This document shows, one piece after another, positions 15,892 to 24,779 of a stretch of 64,000 bases of DNA. The translations under genes were made by a program, and so were the position numbers. Where the stretch lies: NCBI RefSeq assembly GCF_000014145.1, contig NC_008255.1:3364001-3428000 (forward strand). The letters are read 5' to 3'. Source of the DNA: Cytophaga hutchinsonii ATCC 33406. GTDB taxonomy: Bacteria; Bacteroidota; Bacteroidia; Cytophagales; Cytophagaceae. Under the pieces are notes generated by a model. The model searched no databases, was not told where the DNA came from, and worked only from the letters and a program-made list of their open reading frames with translations. Position 1 is the first letter of the stretch, and each line of letters opens with the position of its first letter.

Positions 15892-17943
15892 TTGACTGAT
15901 TTAGCTATGACAGGTCTGTTTGTAAATTTTTTCGAATGTAAATTAAGTAAGAGCAAATTCAATATTTATGAGATGCCTTATGTGTCTTACAATACGAAAG
16001 AAAAATATACAGCTCTAAGAAAAGAGAACCCCGATTACAAGTTTTACAAAGTAGCCAATACCATCTACTATTGGAGTATTACGGCATTGCCTTCTACAAC
16101 GCTTACAGGGAAGAGCATTACGGTTAATACCGCAGAACATCCAAAGGTTATAAGTAAAATAATAGAAGAATCTATCTTAGCTTTTTTCAGAACCAATTAC
16201 TCTGCTGTTTATAAAAAACAACAATGCCATTATTGGGACATCGTTTCAAACAAAGAACTTCTCAATCCTTCTATAAAAGGATTAAGTGTAAAGAACCAAA
16301 CACATTTCAATACCTACTTCTTTCGTACAGGAGAGAATATCAGTTATGGATTTCTACTCTCAACAAGCTTGAGGTTAAATATCACATACACAAGACAAGA
16401 TTTTGAAAAAAATAATATTGCTCATAACGACCTGTTAGGCAAAGACAATATAGTATTTGCGAACACAAAAGCATTGAAGAGACTACTTTCTGCTACAGGA
16501 CAACAAGAGAACTATGATTCACAAGTTGCCAAGTTAAATGCTAATTCAGAAAGTTTTAAACTTATATCTGCTACCTATGAATGGCTAAATAATAACCGCT
16601 CTAAAATATTCCTTCCTGATAATAATTCTATAGCATCAATCTCCAAGAAGTATTTGCCTTTAGAAAACAATAAGATTTATTCCGAAAAACTTAATTCCCC
16701 TACTCGCTATTATTTTGGAGGAACAACATGCCCAATGACTGAAGTAGATGTGAGAGGTAATAAAACATTCATATCCTATGATGAACAGGTTAAGCGAAAG
16801 AAGCCTTATAGTTATGGAGGTTTCAGTGGAGAAGAAGTATTAATATCCATTCTATGTCCGAAGACCTATGAAGGAATACTCGAAGGATTTTGGAACAAAC
16901 TTGAGGCTACTCTAAAAGGGAAACTTCACTTAGAAAAGCTTAGATTCAACAAAATTGTATTAAGCGGAACAGCAGTTGAGAACTATGAATCGGAATTCTA
17001 TAATCAGGATTTATTGAAATCCCATTTAGCAATTGTAATTGTTGATGAGCACCATAAAACACTTCCTGTAAAGAAATCTCCTTATCACACTTGTAAAGCA
17101 AAACTCATAGGAAGTGGCATACCTACCCAAGATATCCAGGTCGTCAATCTGAAAAATGCCAATCAATTTACGATTAATAATATTGCATTAAACATTTATG
17201 CTAAGATTGGTGGTACTGCTTGGACAATAGAGAAGGAAGACAAAAGGATGGAGGAGCTTGTCATTGGAGTTGGTTCTTCCTTGAGCAGTGATGGTAAATT
17301 AGTATTAGGAATAGCGCAGATATTCCATTCTGATGGTCGCTATTTAGTAGGTGATTGTACTCCATTATCTACTTTTGACAATTACGCAAAAAACTTAGAA
17401 GATTATCTATATTCAGCTATTAGTAATGAGATAGATAGAAGTCTTAATAAAACGAAAGAGTTCAGGTTGATTTTTCATTTGTTTAAATCAGCGAGCTTTC
17501 AATATGAAATTAAGGCGGTTGAAAATTTGATGAAACGATTTTCCGATACCGATTTGACGTTTAAATATGCTTTTGTTCATCTTGCATACGGGCACAATTT
17601 TAGAATGTTCAACAATGACGGAAATAAAGATGTAGACAAAGGAACATTAGTTCATATCTCGTCTCACTGTAAGCTTCTTCATTTCACTGCATCAAGCAGT
17701 ATCCCATTAGAGATATTAATAGACGGACGTTCTACCTTTGTTGACCCATATTATCTATCAAAGCAAGTGTATTGGTTTTCTCATCTTTCTCATAGAACTT
17801 TTACTCCATCAAAGAAAACGGTTACCATATTGTATCCTGCCTTGATGTCAAGATTAATGGAGAAACTCAAGGAAATAGAAGATTGGGATACTAAGCGTCC
17901 TGCAAAGGACAGTAAAATAATTAATACACTTTGGTTTATTTAG
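15892..17943 (+). CDS. Prokaryotic Argonaute, catalytically inactive, long-B-like
   Basis: A 683-residue PIWI-superfamily protein. The MID region has YHTCKAKLIGSGIPTQ (from residue ~399), carrying the Tyr, Lys and Gln expected to hold the 5' end of the guide. The PIWI domain begins with NIYAKIGGTAWTIE. The first catalytic Asp, in the strand LVIGVGSS, is Gly461, and the position usually held by Asp before the RNase H core is Lys532 in IFHLFKSASF, so it should not slice. Inactive long-B Argonautes work as guide-loaded sensors that switch on a co-encoded effector; here the next gene, one base after its stop, encodes a nuclease. The ORF begins with TTG; an ATG at residue 6 (15907) is a plausible alternative. 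No PAZ domain is evident. Confidence 0.85.
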   Translation: MTDLAMTGLFVNFFECKLSKSKFNIYEMPYVSYNTKEKYTALRKENPDYKFYKVANTIYYWSITALPSTTLTGKSITVNTAEHPKVISKIIEESILAFFRTNYSAVYKKQQCHYWDIVSNKELLNPSIKGLSVKNQTHFNTYFFRTGENISYGFLLSTSLRLNITYTRQDFEKNNIAHNDLLGKDNIVFANTKALKRLLSATGQQENYDSQVAKLNANSESFKLISATYEWLNNNRSKIFLPDNNSIASISKKYLPLENNKIYSEKLNSPTRYYFGGTTCPMTEVDVRGNKTFISYDEQVKRKKPYSYGGFSGEEVLISILCPKTYEGILEGFWNKLEATLKGKLHLEKLRFNKIVLSGTAVENYESEFYNQDLLKSHLAIVIVDEHHKTLPVKKSPYHTCKAKLIGSGIPTQDIQVVNLKNANQFTINNIALNIYAKIGGTAWTIEKEDKRMEELVIGVGSSLSSDGKLVLGIAQIFHSDGRYLVGDCTPLSTFDNYAKNLEDYLYSAISNEIDRSLNKTKEFRLIFHLFKSASFQYEIKAVENLMKRFSDTDLTFKYAFVHLAYGHNFRMFNNDGNKDVDKGTLVHISSHCKLLHFTASSSIPLEILIDGRSTFVDPYYLSKQVYWFSHLSHRTFTPSKKTVTILYPALMSRLMEKLKEIEDWDTKRPAKDSKIINTLWFI

Positions 17944-17944
17944 A

Positions 17945-18997
17945 ATGCTAACAGATTTACTCAAACACGCTAAAGATATAGAAAAGAGTTTATTCGAAAC
18001 TCCATCACTACAGCAATATGCTTTCTATTACATTTTTAACAGAGATAAATTAAATACTTTATCCGTAGATGAGTTAAGTGGTGATGAGGAAATACTTTCT
18101 GCCAAAGGGTATAAAAGCATATCTCCAATCGAAGATGAATTAAAGATTATCAAAAGACAACCTTTAAAGAAGGGCATACATTATACGTCAGATTGTATAA
18201 AGCTTGTCGGCATTCATCTTGCTTCACAAGAAAGTATTGAAGATAAAATTGATGATAAATTCAATAATGGGTCTTTAAAAGAAAAGTATTTCATCTCAAA
18301 GGCTCTACCCTCTTATAAGAAAAAGCTGTCCGACTTCCTTAGGGAGTCTACAGATACGGATGAGTATCACAAAGTAATCGACTTTGTAATTAATGAGATT
18401 ACATCAGATGATACTGAAGACAGTATTTTTTCCATTATCCGTAAAGATGCAGATGCCATTGACCTTTTACTTATCAATGATTATATCATGGCAAGAGGTC
18501 TTGATAGAACGAAATATCTCAATATATCAGCGAAGACTCTCATTATTCAAATTCTAAACAATTTTAGCAATGCTATCAAGAAAATAACGGTTCACCGCTA
18601 TAATAGCAGGGCAGGAATTGAAATAAAGGATGAGTATGATGTTCAGGATGTATTGCACACCATGCTTATTGGCATATTTCCTGATTTAAAGCCTGAAGAG
18701 CAGGTACAGCGTACAGGAGCAAAAAATACCCGTGTCGATTTTGCCTTAGATTCAGAAGGTATATTGATAGAGGCAAAAATGATAAGCGACAATTACAAAG
18801 ATGAAAAGGAATTTATAGAACAGCTTAAAAAGGATATTGAGTCCTATTTTGTTTACCCTAATTTGAAAGATGTTATTTTCTTTGTCTATGCTCCTGATTC
18901 TTCAAAGATAAAGAATGTCAACAATTTTTATTCCCTTAATGGTCAACGCTCAAATACGGGCAAATCATTTGAAGTAACTGTTATTGTAAATCCATAA
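17945..18997 (+). CDS. PD-(D/E)XK nuclease partner of the Argonaute
   Basis: A 350-residue protein whose last 150 residues form a PD-(D/E)XK nuclease: YDVQDVLHTMLIGIFPDLKP, then RVDFALD with Asp265, then ILIEAKM with Glu276 and Lys278. The N-terminal ~200 residues are helical and unassigned and could bind the Argonaute. The start codon follows the Argonaute stop by one base, so both are translated as one unit. The pairing of an inactive Argonaute with a nuclease is known in long-B systems, where the effector degrades cellular DNA after guide-directed recognition and causes abortive infection. Substrate here is not known. Confidence 0.8.
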   Translation: MLTDLLKHAKDIEKSLFETPSLQQYAFYYIFNRDKLNTLSVDELSGDEEILSAKGYKSISPIEDELKIIKRQPLKKGIHYTSDCIKLVGIHLASQESIEDKIDDKFNNGSLKEKYFISKALPSYKKKLSDFLRESTDTDEYHKVIDFVINEITSDDTEDSIFSIIRKDADAIDLLLINDYIMARGLDRTKYLNISAKTLIIQILNNFSNAIKKITVHRYNSRAGIEIKDEYDVQDVLHTMLIGIFPDLKPEEQVQRTGAKNTRVDFALDSEGILIEAKMISDNYKDEKEFIEQLKKDIESYFVYPNLKDVIFFVYAPDSSKIKNVNNFYSLNGQRSNTGKSFEVTVIVNP

Positions 18998-19112
18998 ATT
19001 TCTTCTGCCTTTCACCTATTTATATTAAAAAGACATGACATTTCAGATTAATTTATAAACACTATTGAATCATATATTTTAATACAACCCTAAATTATAA
19101 CAAATTTTTAAA

Positions 19113-22100
19113 ATGTCACTCTCAAGTTTAAACTCAGCACATCAGGGATACGAGTATCAAGATTTGTTAGTCGCTTACTTCATATTAAAAGAAATAATTG
19201 AAGAACGAGACAGCAGCTTTTTTATTGATAAGAAAGAATACGATGGAGATACATTTGATGATTTAACTATTGAAAATAACAATGGTTTTTTCAAAAAGCA
19301 AGTTAAATACAGTAATAGTTCTAACTCTCATACTTTTGAAAAGAAAGACTTATCTTCTGCAGCATATCAAATAGCCCTTGACAAACTATTTTTTTCATGG
19401 AATAGTCATCCAAATAAGAGTAACTGCTTTTTGAGATTGTGTTTAGCTTGGAATGAACCTATAGATGACCTTACCAAAATTCTAAAAGAAGCAACAGAGG
19501 AAAAATCTTTTTCCAATTATAATACTAAGCTATTTCAAATTGACATTGAAGAGTTTTGGCCTTTAAATGGTAACCCTAAATCATCATGGAAGAGGTTTAA
19601 CACTCAATCCCCAAATATTAATCGAGCTGATTTTAATTCCTTCTTAAATAACTTTACAATAGAATTAGAATGTCCTAAATCAAGTTCAGATTTTTATAGT
19701 GCAGGTGAATTAGAGAAGTTAGTTCTAAACTACGTATCACAATTAGGAATAGGCATTTTCCCAAATGAAAATAAAACTAAAGAAGAGTTTGCATTAGCAC
19801 TTATAGCCTTAGTACGGAAATTTCGAGGAACAGGCAAAAATATAACCATATCGTATATTTTTGATTATTTCTCCATAAAGACTGATTACGGGTCAATCAG
19901 GCAAATATTTCCTATCAACTATTCACAAAATATTGAACCAAATAATTTTTGTAAATATATTTTAAACAAATTAGAGCAACATTCTAAGGTTATATTAACA
20001 GGAGAACCAGGAAGTGGTAAATCATGGTTTATTGAGAATTTCAAGAAATATTTAGAAGAGGAAAGTATAAATGTAATTCGTCATTTATGTTATACAGATT
20101 TAGATGATATACATCAAAAAGACAGAATAAAGCTTGATGTATTTTACGGCAACTTAATTAATGACATTTTAGATTGTTTCGGTGAATTAAAGCATAAAAA
20201 AGAAAAAAGGTATGCAAGTACATTAAGTGAACTCAACAACCTCCTTTCCAATATCACAGAGAAAACCATCTTAATAGTTGATGGCATTGACCATATTGAG
20301 CGCATATTTCAATTCAAAAGTTATCCTGATATATCGAAAGTAGATATTGACATTATCAATAAGATAAATGAACTGAAAGTATCAGAACACGTTAAAATTT
20401 TAATTTCTTCTCAACCAATTTCTGATTTGGGATTAATTAAAGGTTTTGTTTCAGAAACCATGCCTAAGTGGGAACAACTCGAAGTTGAATCGTATATGTC
20501 CAAGCTCCAATTGCAAGATACAGCATTGGAAGAAAATTATTCATTATCAAAATTTCTTTTTGATAAAAGTAAAGGAAGCCCTCTTTACTTAAAGTATTTG
20601 ACTAATGAAGTAAAAAGGCTTAGTAGTTATAGCAAAGAAGAGTTAAATCAACTACCTGAATATTCTAATAATCTAAAGGATTATTATTGCTACTTAATGT
20701 CAAAATTAAATCTGAGTGCAAAACTTCCAAGGATATTATCAGGTGTAAGTTTTAGTTTGACTAAAATTGAATTACAGGAAATAACAGGTGATGGCAATTA
20801 TATAGACAAATCGTTAGTAGACTTAGAACCTGTTCTCAAGCTTAATGTATCACAAAACGGTTATATAATATATCATGAAAGCTTTAGAAGATTTATAGTA
20901 GAGAACCTTTTATCAGAAGGAGTTGACATCAGTTCAAATATATTCAAACCAATAATTGAATGGTTTGACAAAAAAGGGTTTTACGAATACTCAAAATCTT
21001 TCCGATTTTATTTTCAGTTTCTCTATGAATTAAATGATGTTGAAACCATATCAAAATACATTTCAAAGGATTTTATTTCTAAGTCAGTATCGTTTGGACA
21101 TTCATGGAAATCAATCTCAAACAATTATAAATATCTGTTAAAATCTGCACTACAACAAAAAGATTTTCCTAAAATAATTTTATTGAATGAACTTAATAAA
21201 ACATTAAGCACTACGGGGGATATTCTCGACTCACATTATGAAACTTATTTAGATGCTTTAGGTCATTTAAGGAGCTTTAAATACGTATCAGAACATTTAA
21301 GTTTTGATGGAGCACCTACCCTACCTTTACAACAAGGATTAGCAGCTTGCTACTTATGTCACTCAAATGGCACATCTTCTCCTTGGGAGGTTTACATTGA
21401 TTTCTTTAAAGAAGGAGAATCTATTGAAGTAGAATTATTTGGCTACTATATAAGATATTTATTGATATGTGAAGATGAAAAAGAGATTCTCAAAATTGCG
21501 TCTCAGTTACAATCAGATAATCTATCAAGCTATTGCATTATTTTTCGTAAAGAGATAAATAGCTTTAGCAGCAACGATTTCATTTCTAAGATAAAAGCTG
21601 AAAGTAAAGATGTAAATGATATTTTAAATTCGAAAAATAAAATAGCTCAATCAGGAGACTTTGCACTTCTAATAGACCAAATAAAAAAATTCAGATATGT
21701 ACACAATACTGAACTACAAACGCTCAATACTTTTTTTCATACAGTATTAACTAATAAGAATAATGATACCTTAATCAATTATATAAGTGACTCTCTTAAA
21801 AATTTAGGGTGGTTTTATGATTGGATAATATTTTCTTCTAAAATTAAAATAGCTAAAACTAACAATGAAATAAGCTTCAATGAGCTAAAAGATATCTTTT
21901 TAATATTAAAACGTGAAACCTCTCCATTTAAAGGCCAGGTTAGAACATGTGATTTACATATTCTTGAAAAGGAAATATACTTTTCTATCCAAGAAGGTCT
22001 AATTTTATTAAAGAAAGAAAATGAATGGTCTTGCATAATTGACATATTGATTGACGTTAGTAATAATACAACTACTTTTTATAGAAAAGAACTTAGCGGC

Positions 22101-24779
22101 CCTCTTGATACTAATAGATTATTTCAACTATTATCAGAAAATACCAATAGTGAAAACATTAATAAAATTACAGATACATTTGAAGCCATTATAAAAGAAA
22201 AGCAAGAATATTACCTTCATTCATATATAGCTGATTATTATTTTCAATTATCAAAAATATATTCTTTAAAAAAGGAAATAGATACCGCTCTCCAAAAATT
22301 TGAAAAAGGAATAGAATACCTATTGGGATATACCTCTTGGAAAGATTCAAGTGTAGACGATTTAACAGAATCAATAGTAGATATATATAAAATTGATAAT
22401 GCATTAGGTAATGAATACATAAAAAAATTAAAAATATTAATAGATTCAATATCTAATCATACTACAGGTAAGGGAACTAGTCATTTTCCTGTTACGTGGT
22501 ATGATAGATTTTTAGAAATTAACCCTTATGATAGTGCTTTATATCTTCTTAACTCTTTAGTTACACCTATTATTGATTGGAGATTAGAAGATTCGTTACA
22601 AAGCTTACTAATATCAGAGGAAAACAACGATAACATTAACCCCCTAATTAAATTATTTATTGCACAAACTTTTCCAATAGAAACATCTGAATCATATCTC
22701 TTAAATTGTATAGAAATTGCCCGTAAGTCTAAAGAATTAAATTTTGAATTAGCAAAAAATTTTATCGCAATAACTTCCAATAAAATTAATCAAAAATCTA
22801 CGGAAGAATATTCAATTATTTTTTTAGATGCGCTTAAATCAGTATTTGAAGAATTTGATTTAAGTAGTGATTTTAAAAATATAAAGGTCAGGGAAAGTAA
22901 TAAGCATTTTGCTAAAGATATTGATACTAATTTTGACTTTAAAAAAGACATAATAGCAAGGAAAGAATTCTCTGAAATGCCTATAGAAGAATTAACTGAC
23001 TTCATTTCGGAAAATGAACTGACTATAAAAGAAGTAAATTCTCTATTATATCATTTTGATTCAATTAATGTTGAACCAAATCACTTTAAACAACTTGTAC
23101 AATCATTTTTCTCTCAGACCCACCTTTACAAGTCTAACGCATTTGATGTTGGAATTCTATTTGAGAAGCCTAATGATATGTCTATTTATTATTGGACAGC
23201 GAGGTATGTATATAATTTTAATGGAAGTTATTCTTCATTATCAGACATTGAAGCCATTAAAAAAGCTTATAATCTTGGAAAAGAAAAAAGCTTAGAGTTT
23301 TTATGTGAACTTCTTTCGGACAAGTTAAATATTCAGTACAGAAATGCCCTATCAGCTAATCTTTTAAAGGGTCTAATAGAAGTAGGGTTTGACTCAGATA
23401 AAATAAAAGAAGCTTGGTTGAATGCCTTTAATACTATTGACTATAGATTACCCTCGAAAGATGAATTTGATTGGGTTAAAGGATTAGAAAATGAATTAAA
23501 CCTAAATATCGAAGAGATATTTATCTGTATTCTTTTTTGTCGTTTTAAAGCAGCAACAACTGAACGTACCCATGCTACTTTATCAGCTATATGGTATTTA
23601 CTCTCTTGTTATCCTGATAAAATGATAAAACCATTAAAATGGTTTATTAAAAACAGAGATAATTTTCTTGAAGCAAATCTACTTTTGGTTATAGAATTAC
23701 TGTATGAATATGATAAACAGGATTCGAATTACAAAAAACATTTCGTTACAGAAATAGAGAAAATATATCCAACAAACTACTTGTTGATTGATATGATTAT
23801 TGAAAAATTACATGGTAAAAGTAAACGGACTTTTCTTGTAAATTCTAATACAATTATATATCCATCTACTTTAATTAAAGAAGAATTTTTATTTTTCTTA
23901 AAACTCAATTTTAGAAACTATAGTATTTATAAAGCAGGAATAAACCTAAGCAATTTATTTGAAAAGTATAGGGCTACTTTTAGGAATAAGTATGAAGACG
24001 TTCTTGAACTGTACTCTAACCGAGTATATAAAAAAATGGCTTCTCACATCCATTCTTCTAATTATTTTTTAGAGTTAGTCAATAAAGACTTATATAGGGA
24101 TATTTACAAATTTAAAGGGGAAGATATTATTGTAGAAGATTTAAAAGTAAACACATCCAAACTTATAGCACAATTCTTATCAAGAACAAGTAGACCTGTT
24201 AAATTGCCCTTACCATCCACTTTAGAAAAAGATTTTATATCATTGACAGTAACTGATAATCAAGAATGGATAAGAATCGGCTATTATGAAAGTGAATTAT
24301 TAGAAAAAAGTCATGGAGAGCTTCAAGAATATAAAGTGTATGGAGGCATTAACTTTGCTAAAGAATTAAGTAATTCTATTCCTTTAACAATATCTGATTT
24401 GGATGGTAATGAGTATATAAAAGAAGAAAATGAATCGCTAACCAGCATTATACTTCAACATGACCCATTGGAAGAATATAAAATATTGTGGCTTAGCGAG
24501 GACTTATTCGAGTTTCTTGAGTTGAAAATTTGTGATATAATTGAAGGATTATTTGCAAGAAATTCCACGAATGATGTGGTCTTAAAGTACAATTATTGGA
24601 GTTCGGATTACATAAATTTAGGATACAGTGATAGTATTGAATGCGAAATACCTAAACACGAGGGAGCAGAGTTATTAATCCGAGCGGATTATTTTAAAAA
24701 AATTTGTGAATTGTATGAGAATATTCCTCACTACATAACATATAGAATATCTCCTAAAGACACAGATAATTATGAGTAA
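19113..24779 (+). CDS. Avs-like STAND NTPase with Cap4/DUF4297-type nuclease domain
   Basis: An 1,888-residue protein in three parts. Residues ~8-70 match the Cap4/DUF4297 endonuclease start (HQGYEYQDLLVAYF, DDLTIENNNGFFKKQVKYS, with Asp50 and the QVK triad Gln63-Lys65). The central part is a STAND ATPase: Walker A GEPGSGKS (residues 297-304) and Walker B ILIVDGID with Asp390. The remainder (~1,200 residues) is helical, of the TPR-like kind, with a beta-rich end. This layout matches AVAST (Avs) immune sensors in which the C-terminal part detects a phage protein and the N-terminal nuclease then cuts DNA. The stop overlaps the start of the next gene by eight bases. The closest Avs type cannot be settled by reading. 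Confidence 0.8.
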   Translation: MSLSSLNSAHQGYEYQDLLVAYFILKEIIEERDSSFFIDKKEYDGDTFDDLTIENNNGFFKKQVKYSNSSNSHTFEKKDLSSAAYQIALDKLFFSWNSHPNKSNCFLRLCLAWNEPIDDLTKILKEATEEKSFSNYNTKLFQIDIEEFWPLNGNPKSSWKRFNTQSPNINRADFNSFLNNFTIELECPKSSSDFYSAGELEKLVLNYVSQLGIGIFPNENKTKEEFALALIALVRKFRGTGKNITISYIFDYFSIKTDYGSIRQIFPINYSQNIEPNNFCKYILNKLEQHSKVILTGEPGSGKSWFIENFKKYLEEESINVIRHLCYTDLDDIHQKDRIKLDVFYGNLINDILDCFGELKHKKEKRYASTLSELNNLLSNITEKTILIVDGIDHIERIFQFKSYPDISKVDIDIINKINELKVSEHVKILISSQPISDLGLIKGFVSETMPKWEQLEVESYMSKLQLQDTALEENYSLSKFLFDKSKGSPLYLKYLTNEVKRLSSYSKEELNQLPEYSNNLKDYYCYLMSKLNLSAKLPRILSGVSFSLTKIELQEITGDGNYIDKSLVDLEPVLKLNVSQNGYIIYHESFRRFIVENLLSEGVDISSNIFKPIIEWFDKKGFYEYSKSFRFYFQFLYELNDVETISKYISKDFISKSVSFGHSWKSISNNYKYLLKSALQQKDFPKIILLNELNKTLSTTGDILDSHYETYLDALGHLRSFKYVSEHLSFDGAPTLPLQQGLAACYLCHSNGTSSPWEVYIDFFKEGESIEVELFGYYIRYLLICEDEKEILKIASQLQSDNLSSYCIIFRKEINSFSSNDFISKIKAESKDVNDILNSKNKIAQSGDFALLIDQIKKFRYVHNTELQTLNTFFHTVLTNKNNDTLINYISDSLKNLGWFYDWIIFSSKIKIAKTNNEISFNELKDIFLILKRETSPFKGQVRTCDLHILEKEIYFSIQEGLILLKKENEWSCIIDILIDVSNNTTTFYRKELSGPLDTNRLFQLLSENTNSENINKITDTFEAIIKEKQEYYLHSYIADYYFQLSKIYSLKKEIDTALQKFEKGIEYLLGYTSWKDSSVDDLTESIVDIYKIDNALGNEYIKKLKILIDSISNHTTGKGTSHFPVTWYDRFLEINPYDSALYLLNSLVTPIIDWRLEDSLQSLLISEENNDNINPLIKLFIAQTFPIETSESYLLNCIEIARKSKELNFELAKNFIAITSNKINQKSTEEYSIIFLDALKSVFEEFDLSSDFKNIKVRESNKHFAKDIDTNFDFKKDIIARKEFSEMPIEELTDFISENELTIKEVNSLLYHFDSINVEPNHFKQLVQSFFSQTHLYKSNAFDVGILFEKPNDMSIYYWTARYVYNFNGSYSSLSDIEAIKKAYNLGKEKSLEFLCELLSDKLNIQYRNALSANLLKGLIEVGFDSDKIKEAWLNAFNTIDYRLPSKDEFDWVKGLENELNLNIEEIFICILFCRFKAATTERTHATLSAIWYLLSCYPDKMIKPLKWFIKNRDNFLEANLLLVIELLYEYDKQDSNYKKHFVTEIEKIYPTNYLLIDMIIEKLHGKSKRTFLVNSNTIIYPSTLIKEEFLFFLKLNFRNYSIYKAGINLSNLFEKYRATFRNKYEDVLELYSNRVYKKMASHIHSSNYFLELVNKDLYRDIYKFKGEDIIVEDLKVNTSKLIAQFLSRTSRPVKLPLPSTLEKDFISLTVTDNQEWIRIGYYESELLEKSHGELQEYKVYGGINFAKELSNSIPLTISDLDGNEYIKEENESLTSIILQHDPLEEYKILWLSEDLFEFLELKICDIIEGLFARNSTNDVVLKYNYWSSDYINLGYSDSIECEIPKHEGAELLIRADYFKKICELYENIPHYITYRISPKDTDNYE

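Noticed and set aside
15892-15906. TTG as the firm Argonaute start
   Set aside because: An ATG at 15907 is as plausible; no ribosome-binding site distinguishes them.
17251-17490. Slicer activity of the Argonaute
   Set aside because: The first catalytic Asp position is Gly461 and the later acidic position is Lys532.
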